The position numbers and the translations under genes were made by a program. Below are positions 1 to 10,536 of a stretch of DNA of 64,000 bases, one piece after another; position 1 is the stretch's first letter, and every line of letters starts with the position of its first letter. The DNA is taken from NCBI GenBank assembly GCA_027382625.1, contig JAJKFJ010021279.1, forward strand, positions 27,519 to 91,518, read 5' to 3'. This DNA is from Tetmemena sp. SeJ-2015 (lineage: Eukaryota; Ciliophora; Spirotrichea; Sporadotrichida; Oxytrichidae). The notes below the pieces were generated by a model. It searched no databases. It was not told the origin of the DNA and saw only the letters and a list, made by a program, of their open reading frames with translations.

Positions 1-2251
1 GAAATATTTCTAAGAAAAAAAGTTTCGCTTCAGAAAAATTTTCTATTTATGGGTAAAGATGAGCTATAGAAAAATGGCATTACAGGCTGGAGGCTATGAC
101 TTTATTTTTATTAACTTTTCGAGGCTAACATTAGCTTTGCTGCTTAGATCAAAGGCATACGACGTTATTATGATTATCCTAATCGTGCTCTATACGATAT
201 TGGTGTTTCTCTACTTCGCACTTTCAGACTCTGTGTTCCAGGACCCTGATAACGAACAAATCTACTACATCATAGAGCTGTGTATTTTAGCTGTTTTCGT
301 GATAGAAATATTCTTGCACTTCCTTTCTTTCGGGCTGCTTTATTTGAAGGATTATTGGAATATATTCGATCTCGTCATTATCATTCTTAGTGTTGATAAT
401 AAAAGTACTCAAATACGAGAAAACTGAAGTTAATATATCCATTTATTGTGTTGCTTTTGTGCTGCTAGATATGTTTACCAATAAATAAAGATTAATAAAT
501 GCATTTGAGTTTAATCTTATTTCAAATAACAGTGTACTCAGTGGAATACTGAAAATCAGAAGTATATTCAGACTACTGAGAATATTTATCCTAGTGAGGA
601 AACTCAATGCCCTCAGAATCAAAAGAGAAGTGTAAAAAAGACAAGTTATAATTTAAGGCTTCGATATCAGATCTCCTCTAGAAAGGGTTTTGGATATCCT
701 TAATAGCTTAAGAGATTCGATAGATGAGAGTCAGGAAAAGATTCTTCTCAACCTATTTATGATTGCTATAATTTTCTAATTCTTACAGACTTAAACTACG
801 TGATAATTATTAGTTAATTTGAGTAAATGATTGCTCATTTATTTTGATATAGGTAATCTCCTCAAACTAGCTTTATGAAGCAAACCTAGAGTTCGATGGG
901 CATAGTGATGATAATTCAAAAGAGAAGAGTGAGGTGCAAAAGTTGCTCCAGAATTATACTAACAAAGGATTAGAGTCTTAGAAGCGACGACCTTCTTCAA
1001 TGAATATTCCAATAAATTCGCCAACTCTTCCAGTCAACTCTTGGGATGAGTAGAAGTATCAAGTAAATGTTAACAAAGTTGAGGAGAGCCTAAATCTGAA
1101 TGACCTTGCAAAAGACGAGCTGGATAAAATAGAGAGACTAGACTTTGATATATTTACTCTCAGATAAGCCACTTAAGACAATGAATTAGTGACAATAGTT
1201 TTAACATCCGTAAAAATGCTCTTTTTATATTTAATAGTTAACTATCTCTTAGCGAGAGAAAATGTCTTTTAAAAGCTATAACTTTCTTTCAAAGTATTAA
1301 ACAACTTCATTCAAAAGATTCAAAAGGGCTATAAGGATGTGACTTATCACAATAAGACTCATGCTGCTGATCTCGCCTAAGTAAGATAAACTCTATTTTT
1401 AAATGTTATAGACTTTCTACTACTTTTCAACAACTTGTGGCTTGGCTGGTAAAACCAAACTGGAAGAAATTGAGTTCTTCTCGCTCGTGATAGCTGGGGC
1501 TTGCCATGATCATGAACACATGGGCTTTAACAACTTATATATAATTGAAACAGCAGACCCAATCGCCATAAGATACAACGGTATTTTCTATGTCCACTAA
1601 CTATATTATCAGATGTCTCTGTGCTTGAAAACCATCACATCGCCTCATCTTTCGCAATCATGTAAGCGGACGCGCAGATGAACATCCTCGCCCACTTACC
1701 TCGAGATCAGTACAAAAGGGCACGCACTTTGATGGTAAATGCAGTACTAAATACAGATATGTCCAAGCACTTTAGTGAAGCAGGAAAGTTTAAGACTAGA
1801 ATCTAGGCTCCTGATTTCGATCCCTAATCAGGCGCTGATAAGGACATGATCCTCTATCAGCTATTCCATCTGGCTGATATTTCGAATGGAACCAAGCCAT
1901 GGTCAGTCTGCTAAAAGTGGACAGACTTGCTGTTTATAGAGTTCTTCCATCAGGGTGACATGGAGAGAAATCGTGGAGCAGGCATCAGTTACCTTTGTGA
2001 TAGAACGACAGTTAATGTTGCCAAGTCACAAATAGGTTTTAAAATGGATGCAATATTAAAGAAGCTATTTTAATTTCCTTGATGTGATTATCAATCCTTC
2101 TTTCTAAACAGCTGATCTAGTGATCTCTATGCAAGAGAATCTGGAAAATATAGTTAATAACAAAGAGATGTGGACCTCGAAATTCGATGAATATGAAGAG
2201 GATCTCAAACGCAATCAAGAAAGAATCAAGTCTCAGGTTCAAAAAGTTTGA
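1..2251 (+). CDS. Voltage-sensor domain fused to cyclic nucleotide phosphodiesterase (5' partial)
   Basis: Predicted membrane enzyme hydrolysing cAMP and/or cGMP. The frame is open at the window edge, so the N-terminus is missing. Seen: S1-like and S2-like helices (about 170-340), an S2-S3 turn YLKDYWNIFDLVIIIL (345-390), S3, and an S4 helix with spaced arginines, RSIFRLLRIFILVRK (about 560-604). No pore helix or selectivity filter follows. A linker leads to a class I PDE catalytic domain: SPLERVLDILNSL, VISSNQLYE, HNKTHAAD, AGACHDHEHMGFNN, SVLENHH, NTDMSKH, HLADISN, FFHQGDMERN and the purine-clamp glutamine in SQIGF. All metal ligands I expect are present. Probable introns at 390-429, 800-852, about 1381-1411 and about 1582-1613; IESs at 741-778 and 2037-2067. 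The first TGA after the catalytic core is 2249-2251. Domain calls are firm; voltage control of the PDE is inference from architecture. Confidence 0.88.
741..778 (+). other. IES, pointer ATTCTT (38 nt)
   Basis: ATTCTT stands at 741-746 and again at 779-784. Removing 741-778 joins ...SQEKIL to TDLNYVISSNQLYE in frame, which is the expected start of a PDE catalytic domain. There is no usable splice pair giving this protein. Confidence 0.85.
2037..2067 (+). other. IES, pointer TTTTAA (31 nt)
   Basis: TTTTAA occurs at 2037-2042 and 2068-2073. Excision restores SQIGFNFLDVIINPSF, the invariant QIGF motif of PDEs; no GT-AG intron gives the same frame. This is one of the clearest germline signatures in the window. 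Confidence 0.92.
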
Positions 2252-2696
2252 CAAGCGACTTGATAGAAGGGAAATTTGTCCAAGCTATAGAGGGAGGGCT
2301 TATCACTCTAAGATTAATCTGAGGATCATGCTTGGAGTGAAGGCACCTTCTTCAGTGTAATTATTAAGTTTAAAAGAAGAGAGATAATATAGTCATTGAG
2401 AAGTTTAACTCCATATTTCAATTAGGAGCCAAGTTTGCAAGCATATGAAATAAGAAATAATTTTTATACTTCTTTAAAATACGCATCGAAGGTTATTATC
2501 CTTTAAAATTTTCAAACTTTCAATCTTTTATCCACTCTCACTTACCTTATTTAATGTTACAAATTTGGATAGAAAATATAATCTTGATCTCGCAACTTAA
2601 TTAAAATGAGACAGATAAGTTTCTATTAAAAATATTTAATGCTTAATTCAAAATATAACTCCCATTTTTAATCAAAATTATTATAAATCTATAAAA
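2252..2696. other. Spacer between PDE and ankyrin genes
   Basis: About 440 bp after the PDE stop, increasingly AT-rich towards the next start codon. The first 200 bp contain short open stretches that I could not join convincingly to the PDE C-terminus. No RNA gene, repeat or other element is evident. Confidence 0.5.
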
Positions 2697-5600
2697 TGCA
2701 TAAATCTCCTAAATAAGTGAGGCCCAACACAGCCTCTGCTCCTGAAAATTACTCTATAGAATCCATGTTTTAAGTGCTCGATAAGGATGCAGGAGCGATG
2801 GTAGATGTGAGAGAAATTATGGATATCAATATGGAAGATTTCAAGGACAGCAAAGCGGTAACTCAGGCAATAAATTATATGAACTAAGTGCGACCCATAG
2901 CACCCGATTAATTCGATATTATTCCCACAAGTATGTCAAACACTATGACTTTCTCTAACAGCAAACTTAACTCCTACTTGAAGAAATCCAACCTAGATGA
3001 TGCTGCTAACCTCATGGAAAATAGGCACACTGCTATAATGTTCAACAGAACTACCAACTTTGACACTCTGAAGCTTCCTCAGTACATACTAAACTAGATC
3101 ATATCTGAGAGATAGTCACTTGCCAAAGTCAAGGATGAGCAAGAGAGAACCAAGCATCTCTAGAAAATTGCAGAACTGCAAAATTCATCCTGGTAAGTCA
3201 TAAAATAATGCATATGTGCTTTGCTTGCTGCTTTCTTTTAATTAAGACTGGTGGGAGATAAAGATGAATCGAAATGTTGAGCTTGTAAATGCTGTTAAGA
3301 GAGTAAATATATAGCAAGTTAAGGATCTGCTAGATGAGTCTAAATATCTGGATATAACAACAAAAACATCATAATTAAGTATTGATTAAGGATATGTGTG
3401 CTGATGTAAATTTTCAGAAGCTCCAAAACATGACTCCTTTGCATTTCGCTGTCCAATCCAGATCTGTGGATATGGTAAAAGTTCTCTTGAAGCACTATGC
3501 AGAAGCTAATACTAAAAATGATGATGGAAGGTCGGCTCTTCATCTCGCATGCGCTTTAGGTCTATTTGACATTGTGAAAGAACTGACAAAAGTTCCTGCA
3601 GCTGTCCTGGTTGATATTAGAGATATCTAAGGCAATACTCCTCTCCATTTAGCAGCTCAGAATGGCTTCTTCTCAATTGTGAAATATCTCACCGAAGAAA
3701 GAGGAGCCAACTGCTTCATTCTCAACTCATAAAATCTTAGACCCCTTCAAGTTTGCTCTAACGCTGAAGTTTCTCAAGTAAAATTTATTCAAAAGTTATC
3801 CTAACCCTCTTTAGTTCTTAGCAGATATGGAGTAAAAGCAAGCATTACAAATATTTTAATTTATATTCAATATATGTATTTAGCTTAAAGAGCGAACAAC
3901 AAGCAAGGATTTTTCTAAAAGGCGATTGGAAGCATCCTGAAAAAGAACAAATAATATCAATTTTTTAAGTTAACTCATTTTTATTTACTAAGTTGAGAAA
4001 TATAAATTCCTTATTTTATCTTAGCTGTGTTTAAATAATGGTGTTGAATAAAAACGGCAGCTAGCAGAGTAAAAAGTAAACTGAAGAAATAGAGTCTGAT
4101 TTTGAGAGAAACATCGATGATCTATTGCTGAATAACCAGAACTCAAACGACAAACCTGAAAACAAATACGATATTCGTCTTCTGAGTCCAAGTACAGACT
4201 CTTAGTCGAAAGATTTTTAATTTATTTTAAGATTCTTTTTTTATAATGAAAGGAGTTGTACATAGTTCCTCAAGGAAAAGTAAGTCTTGCTTTGCTTTAC
4301 TCTCTTCTTTTTTACTTAGACATTTATTTATTGATTGTAGAGAGGATGATTTTGCTAATGAGGCACGCTAATACTCAAGATTTGCAAGACCAGCAATACC
4401 TAAAGCAACTAGCTAAAACCAATTCCATGAAGTCGTCTATATTCCTAAGTCAGAACTCAAATCATCAGACACCCTTTAATCAGCTGATGAAAGAAAATAA
4501 GGAGTAAAATAAAACATTCCCCCAATTTATGTGTAGCAAATAAATTAAAAAAATTTTAAGTAGCCATTTCCCCTAGTAGTCTGCATTCATCCAAAGATTC
4601 TCAATACCAAGCTAGCCTTAAAGTGTTTTTTTGGCTTATATTGAGTTTAAAGTGAGAATCAGAGTATGATAATGCAAAGCAATTAGCAGCAAAGTACTCA
4701 AATCGCTCCAAGACACGGCCACACAAACTCTAGTTAGTTTCAGAGGAGCACTAATCAGCTTTTATAACAGTCAAAATCTTTGACTAAAAAGTATCACACC
4801 AACACTCTTTAGGAAGATGCTCCTGCTAGTATAGAATTCATGAGAATGAAATCTCAACAAGAGTAAAGTATCGGCTCTGGATAGACTGGAGACAAAATAT
4901 TCATCTCTGGTGAGGATAAAATGCAGATCAGAAGTTCCAAAGTCATACTCAAGAATAATTTTCTTTTAATTTTTCAGAATTTAAATGAAAATTCAAATCT
5001 TTTTTAAATTTAAATTTAAAAAAAAGGGATAATAAAGTATTCAATAAATTTAAATTCTAAGACATAAATTTAATGAAATTTTTTTTAGAAAACAATTTTA
5101 AAAATTGAAATCTCATTATTTTAATTCTTAATAATTTTTTAAATAACTTTTGATTAAAAAGAAGATCAAATAACTGTTTAGGGTCTGAGAGTCGAGAAAT
5201 GTCCCCAGAAAGCAAAGCGAACTCCCCCTCTAAAAGCCAAAATAGGTATTAAGGCATAACAGACTCTAATTATAAAAGTAACAGCAATTCAAAACTTAAT
5301 CTACAAGTGGTCAATTCCCAAGCCTTAAAAGGTCTCTCCTCCAGTGATAGAAGATTTTCCCATAATCCCAAAAACAGTGGCTAAAATTAGATAATGAAAG
5401 GGCAAAACTTGAGTTATCAACAAAGAGACAATTATAACGATAGGAAAAATGAGAGAAGGAAAAATGGAAATGTAGTTAGTGATGATGAATTATATAAGAA
5501 CATACCAAGAGATGAAAAAGGAGGCATCATCAATAGAAATTATTTATAGAAAGGTTGTCGGCTCTACTGATTTAATTTAGCGCATCATTTAATCAAAGAG

Positions 5601-7306
5601 GCCACAGGCCTTAGAGAATCAGATAACTTAAAATAGCTCAAACAAGTATCGATAAACTCTGGGAGTCCCCTCTCCTACGAACGGTATACATAAACAACGG
5701 ACAAGTATTCTGGGTTCTCTTTAAATGTTTGGAGATAGAAGCGGTTTACAATCAGTAGGAGATATAGGTTCAGACCAACTTTAGAGTATGAAATCAAATC
5801 CCTCTTAGATAGTTTCTTCTTCCAATAGATAATCAATAGAAGCATAGCTTCATAAAAGACTACTAAACTCAGATTTCATAAAGGATAACTTTACTGCGAA
5901 TGGAGAATTTTTGCAGGGGAAGCATTTCCATACAATTTAAAGCAATATTCATGAGACTATGACGAAAGAGAGAAACAATACTGCTTAGATTAAATTGGTT
6001 GGCACAAGAAATATAGCTACAAGATACGAGAGAAACAGTGAAAAGTTTCAATAAACGCAGGAAGAGTGGGTGGGGTAGGAAGTTTTCTTAAATCGCAGAA
6101 TTCAAAGAAATTGCAAGAGTAGCAGCTTCTCTGATGCGCTCACAGGACATATTTAGAGGCAAGTAACTTTTTCTAGAGAAGGTAGCTAGCTCAAAGGAGA
6201 TTCAACATGGCTTTAATGATCATGATTGGTAAGGCTCCCTAAGAGAAGACTACCAGATTTTAGACTCAAATACGAAGTCAACTTGGTAAACACTTTGGAC
6301 CAAGGAGAAGGATGAAAACTAATCCACTAATAAAAATCCTTTAGATATCAAAGAATGCAAATCTACCAACTTCACATTCATGAACCCTAAGTGCTCAATG
6401 AATTTCTTAGTGTCCACTGATCCTAAACCTTCTTGGAAAGTTCAATTGGACAGTAAGACAAATTAATATAAGCAGTTATTAAGGCAAATATGAATAAAAA
6501 TCATAGAAACTTCGATTTCACCATCTCTAAGTAACTTAATCCACAGCATACTTAGACTTTCAACTCTGAATAAAAGCTTATGACCTCTATAAAGTCTATA
6601 GATCATAAGACGGTAGATTGGACTGAGAAGCAGGTATAATTTCTAGAACCTTACATAGAAGATGCCATAGATTCGATGGCCATTTAAAATATAGACTTAA
6701 ACAATTCTTAAAGAGCTGAAGTAGTTTTGTCTCGAGTCTGAAAACAATTTTGATTTGTAAAATTTAATTTTGGGACAAGTTCAGTAGATGAGTTTTTTGG
6801 AATTAAGGCATCCACGGGAAAAGCAAGTAGAGCTAGAAAAAGGACAAATCTTGGAAATTCATTAAGAAGAACATGAAGCATTTCATAGAAGCTAATTTTG
6901 GTGACATTCTTCATAAAGATGACTCGAAACAAGCTACACATCACTTCCTTTTAAATCTTTATTTATCACTTTAAAAATTTTCCAAATCAGTAGCAAGTAT
7001 GTAGAAAAGCTAAACGTAAACAAATTTATCTTAACCAGATAACTCATCTACTAATTCTCTCAACGTTTCAATAAGAAAAGGCTGCCAGCCGATTAGTAAT
7101 CATAGTCAGATGGTGCTTCTTCAACTTAAAAGTTCAAAGGATTAGGAAAGGGATATGATCGATCCTAAACTTCAGGTACACGGAATAGGATTTCTTCAGG
7201 AGCTACAAATGTTAAATTTGCTCATTCATAAAATGCTAAAGCAAATGACACTGAAGAGGAAGAAATTATAGACATACATTACGATGGAAAGCAATTTTTC
7301 AAATGA
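2697..7306 (+). CDS. Long ankyrin-repeat protein, heavily IES-interrupted
   Basis: Starts at MHKSPKQVRPNTASAPENYS after an AT-rich leader. An N-terminal region with a short charged helix is followed by ankyrin repeats at about 3400-3720: NMTPLHFAVQSRSVDMVKVL, DGRSALHLACALGLFDIVKE and GNTPLHLAAQNGFFSIVKYL. The rest is a long, hydrophilic, Q/S/N-rich tail without recognised domains, ending in EEEEIIDIHYDGKQFFK and TGA at 7304-7306. At least eleven IESs were located from 3190 to 6479; each removal returns the tail to a frame with matching composition. Joins between about 6720 and 7100 were not all resolved, so the C-terminal third is approximate. Ankyrin repeats normally bind proteins; no partner can be inferred. 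The next gene converges from the opposite strand about 155 bp downstream. Confidence 0.75.
3190..3247 (+). other. IES, pointer CTGGT (58 nt)
   Basis: CTGGT at 3190-3194 and 3248-3252. The insert begins GTAAGT-like and could be mistaken for an intron, but the GT-AG splice runs into TGA, whereas pointer excision keeps the frame (NSSWWEIKMNRN). Confidence 0.75.
3350..3389 (+). other. IES, pointer GGATAT (40 nt)
   Basis: GGATAT at 3350-3355 and 3390-3395. Excision joins DESKYLD to MCADVNFQKLQNMTPLHFAV, reading directly into the first ankyrin repeat. Confidence 0.85.
3841..3881 (+). other. IES, pointer AGC (41 nt)
   Basis: AGC at 3841-3843 and 3882-3884, insert almost entirely A/T. Removal restores GVKASLKSEQQARIFLKGDW. 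The three-base pointer alone is weak; the frame change and composition carry the call. Confidence 0.6.
3949..4032 (+). other. IES, pointer AAATAAT (84 nt)
   Basis: AAATAAT at 3949-3955 and 4033-4039. Excision joins HPEKEQ to IMVLNKNGSQQSKKQTEEIE and removes in-frame TGA. Confidence 0.8.
4210..4376 (+). other. IES, pointer AAGATTT (167 nt)
   Basis: AAGATTT at 4210-4216 and 4377-4383. Excision gives TDSQSKDLQDQQYLKQLAK. The insert carries a chance open frame with a methionine near 4256 that is not a gene. Confidence 0.8.
4517..4567 (+). other. IES, pointer TTCCCC (51 nt)
   Basis: TTCCCC at 4517-4522 and 4568-4573 around an AT-rich insert. The length is a multiple of three, so frame does not prove it; composition and the exact repeat do. 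Confidence 0.6.
4620..4648 (+). other. IES, pointer AAAGTG (29 nt)
   Basis: AAAGTG at 4620-4625 and 4649-4654. Excision joins RFSIPSQPQ to SENQSMIMQSNQQQ, switching frame as needed. Confidence 0.8.
4930..5159 (+). other. IES, pointer AGAAG (230 nt)
   Basis: AGAAG at 4930-4934 and 5160-5164 bound a very AT-rich 230 nt insert. Removal gives KMQIRRSNNCLGSESREMSP, in the same frame as the downstream tail. The exact pointer could differ by a few bases. Confidence 0.6.
5533..5545 (+). other. Very short IES, pointer ATAGAAA (13 nt)
   Basis: ATAGAAA at 5533-5539 and again at 5546-5552, with six bases between. Removing 13 nt corrects the frame from a TGA-terminated reading to INRKVVGSTDLIQRIIQSKR. 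Confidence 0.75.
6199..6217 (+). other. Probable short IES, pointer GAT (19 nt)
   Basis: GAT at 6199-6201 and 6218-6220. Removal shifts to the frame reading SQLKGDHDWQGSLREDYQIL. Another GAT three codons on gives an equivalent result, so the exact junction is ambiguous. Confidence 0.5.
6469..6479 (+). other. Very short IES, pointer TAAG (11 nt)
   Basis: TAAG at 6469-6472 and 6480-6483. Excision of 11 nt gives KTNQYKANMNKNHRNFDF and avoids TGA. Confidence 0.6.
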
Positions 7307-7460
7307 AACTATTATCTTAATTTTCCTGTTAAATGCTAGGTTCAGTATAGTTTCCTTAAATTAAGTGTAAATAAATCATATAACCTATTTTAGGGCAGTT
7401 TGGAAATAAAGGCTGGAATGCTTTGAGAATCTTAGAGGAGTTTATTGATATCTCTGACTC

Positions 7461-10427
7461 TCATCGATAGTGGCTAGGTGCTTTTAACTTTGGAAATTAG
7501 TTTTCTTCTCTTTCAAGGCCAGTGGTTTTGCTACAATCGGCAATTAATAAATATACGAGGTAAAGACAAGTTGCTTTCAAACCAGTCTATCTCTTTCACT
7601 TCTTCTAATGATTAATCTCTGTCTCTCTCGATATTTCTTTTTCTCCTTAATCCAAGTAAAGAAAAAAAGATTTATGACGATTTTAATGCAAGAGATTTGA
7701 TCCTTGAGAAAAGTGCTCTATTAGTTGACTGACTACCTGCTCAACAAATCAACATTCTTGATATTCATAATTGAGACTGCCGAAGAGTCTCCACTATGAG
7801 TCTTGGTTCCTTTAAAAGCATCGCCCACCAACAAATCGTTCTTTCCTAACTTAGGTTCAATAACTGGCTTTAAATCATGAACAGACTTGTTACCTGGAAG
7901 CATATTTTACAAGACTACAGATTGCAAATGCAGCTTTTTATGGAGTCTCATCGTCGTTTTATTCATTTGGTTTGCTGTCTCACTTATTGTTATAAAAACT
8001 AAGCAAGTTAAGTATTTATTTGGAGATTTTGCTATTGATTTCTTTAAAAACTATTCTAAGACTCTGATCTCTCACTCTTTTCTGAAATGGACTTGCTAAT
8101 ATTTAAGTTTCCTGTTTCTTGGAAGGGGTCAGTAATTTCCTTTTAAGATTTAATATGTGGAAGAGGCTTTTGTTTATGAGTTGAGGTCTTTCTCAAATGC
8201 TTAAAATCTAATGATGTCCTTTGATTTATGGAGTCTAAATCAGCTTGAGATTTTAACATTTATTAATTAAATTTTTCTTTACAAAAATAGATTGCTACTT
8301 TGAAAGGTAAGCCTATGACTAACTATGATAAGTTTCTTGCTGGTTCTTTAAATCTGATGCTTGCATCTCCTTGAAAATCTCCATTTCCCTCCATGCTTTA
8401 TTCTTCACAGTCCAATTTGAATTCTTGTCGGCGTAATTGCTGAAAATGCCTTGCTTTCTATTAAAGGGTTTGGGGACTGTCCAATCAACTTGAAGTAGTT
8501 CTCCCTAATCTTAGAAAAGCTATTCATCTGAATTGGAGGAGGGTGTATATCTTGACTGCTATTTAACAATCATACATAAATAAGAAATGATTAAACTATC
8601 AGTAATGCAATTATAGAGCTTAACTTATTGATTGTGAACAACAGCTTGATTTTATTTACCTTGCAAGTGTTCCTTAGAGATGTTGAAATCTTGGAAATTT
8701 CTAAATTAAGCACCAATTAAAACTTATCCATCGAATTCTTTGTGCTTTTAAGGGTCTTCCTAATGATTAACTAAGTGCTCACCCTCTTTTTTCTTTTGTA
8801 ATAAGACTGAGTTTCTAAGAAGTCTTTGGCTTGCTCTCAGTTTATTGTCTTTTGGAATTTCATGGCCTTAGAATAGAAAATTTTGCTTGTTTGTCCTTTC
8901 TGCTTGTAAAAATTTTAGATTAAATACTTTTAATGTAGAGTTTAATAATCCTATATTTTGACTTGAGTCCCTTATGGATTGTTAGAATTTGTTTGGAAAA
9001 GTTTTTGACTTTCATTTCTTCCGATGGCAGACTATCTTTAAAATTCAATAGTCTTAAAATTTGAAGTAGATTCACCACTGTCTTAAAGATTGAGAATAGA
9101 CTAGCTCGCTCTCAACAAAGTTTTTGATTTGACTTAATTACTCTAATAACTCCCTCTCTAATCTATTGGATTTTCATTTTTGGTATTCTCAATAGCCTTT
9201 GCTATTTTAAACTGAGTGAGAGACCTCTTTATATAATCCTCATCATTAAGTGGATTAGGCTTGGAGTAGGCGCTCACCAGCTACCCTTCGTAACGGAAAT
9301 AAGTTGGAATCTCATGCGATACTCCGATTGTCTTATCTGGGAAGCACTTCTTTCCGCCTTTTTATTTTGGACTAGGAGGACTCTTGGATTATCTCTGCTT
9401 TTAATTTGCAAGGAAAGATATTTGGAGGTATTGCGGCAACTCTGAAGAACTGGAGTTTGGAATCATTTTTGCACTTTAATTTCTATTATAATCCTTTTAT
9501 TACTTCTTAGTTTATATACAGTGATTTATTTAAAATCACAGAGGCAGCTTAAGATTTAATTTACAACATTAATTTCATCATTTAAAGGGGATAGGTGGTT
9601 TATTCCTAAAATTGTCCTCTCTTTCTGCGAGTCTTGTTTAACTGCGAGCACCAGAATAAATTTAAATAAGGATAGATGAATGCTCTTCTCTTAATCTTGT
9701 CAAGTTACCTCTATGCTTTATAAAAACAAATTCTTTTTATATATCATGCTTTAACATGGGCATGAGTTCAATTTCTGGTCCTCTTTTGTATCCAAACTTC
9801 TTAACACTTGGTGTGTTTATCATTGGTAGAATTGTTCCTTTTTCAAAAGCTAGATTTTAAGAAGGGTTTGTTTTATTCTAAAAAAAAAGAGATATCCAAT
9901 CTGCTTATAATGAAGAAGAATAATTATTCCTTGACGTCTGCTTTAAATTCCGTCCGGATGCTTGTGTGTTAATTTGATCTAGTTTATTTTTTATCTAGGA
10001 CATGACCTCAAACTAATAATCCTCCAGGGCTTCACCCGAGTCTCTTCTGTCTTTTAAAGATTTATTGCTCTTAGTCTAATAAGTGCGTTGTTCATTCTTA
10101 ATTAAGTGTAAATAAAGAAGCATAATCTAAACTTATAATTCTATCTTTCATATTTCATTTTCAAATTTTAAAGATCCTAGTCATTCAATACACCTTTAAA
10201 CTTATTTAGATAAAGTATTTATATGTATGTATTGGTGAAGTCGGTATTTTAAGCTCTTAAATGAGATTTAGATCGTTTGGACTCTAAGGGATTCTGCTAT
10301 TCTATGTTTCTATCCTCTTTTCTAAATCCCTCTTCTTCCTCCAGAGTTTATTAATTCGGGCCGCCAGTATCTTGTTTTCTCAGCCTAGGATTTAAGATAT
10401 ATGAAAGAGAAGTATCTTGATACTCGC
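7461..10427 (-). CDS. Q/N/S-rich hypothetical protein
   Basis: Not recognised. Begins MSEYQDTSLSYILNPRLRKQ (start 10427) and ends ...QFPKLKAPSHYR before TGA at 7461-7463. Most of the protein is polar and disordered-looking. Two stretches look more ordered: around 9300, GGKKCFPDKTIGVSHEIPTY followed by FRYEGQLVSAYSKPNPLNDE; and around 8400, VDWTVPKPFNRKQGIFSNYA followed by KNKAWREMEIFKEMQ. The frame changes several times, implying IESs or introns that I did not all resolve; an intron or IES lies near 8550-8670. Its start is 110 bp from the stop of the upstream same-strand gene, and its end faces the ankyrin gene. Confidence 0.6.
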
Positions 10428-10536
10428 TCATATCTAAATAAATTAAAATTTACATTTTAAAAATTAAATAACTTTTTAAATATCCCTAGGGGTTAGTTGT
10501 GAGCATAAGAATGATTAGCTAGAAAACTCTTATTTC

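Noticed and set aside
4256..4507. A possible separate small + strand protein starting near 4256.
   Set aside because: Its first part is inside the IES at 4210-4376; the rest is the ankyrin protein's tail in the proper frame.
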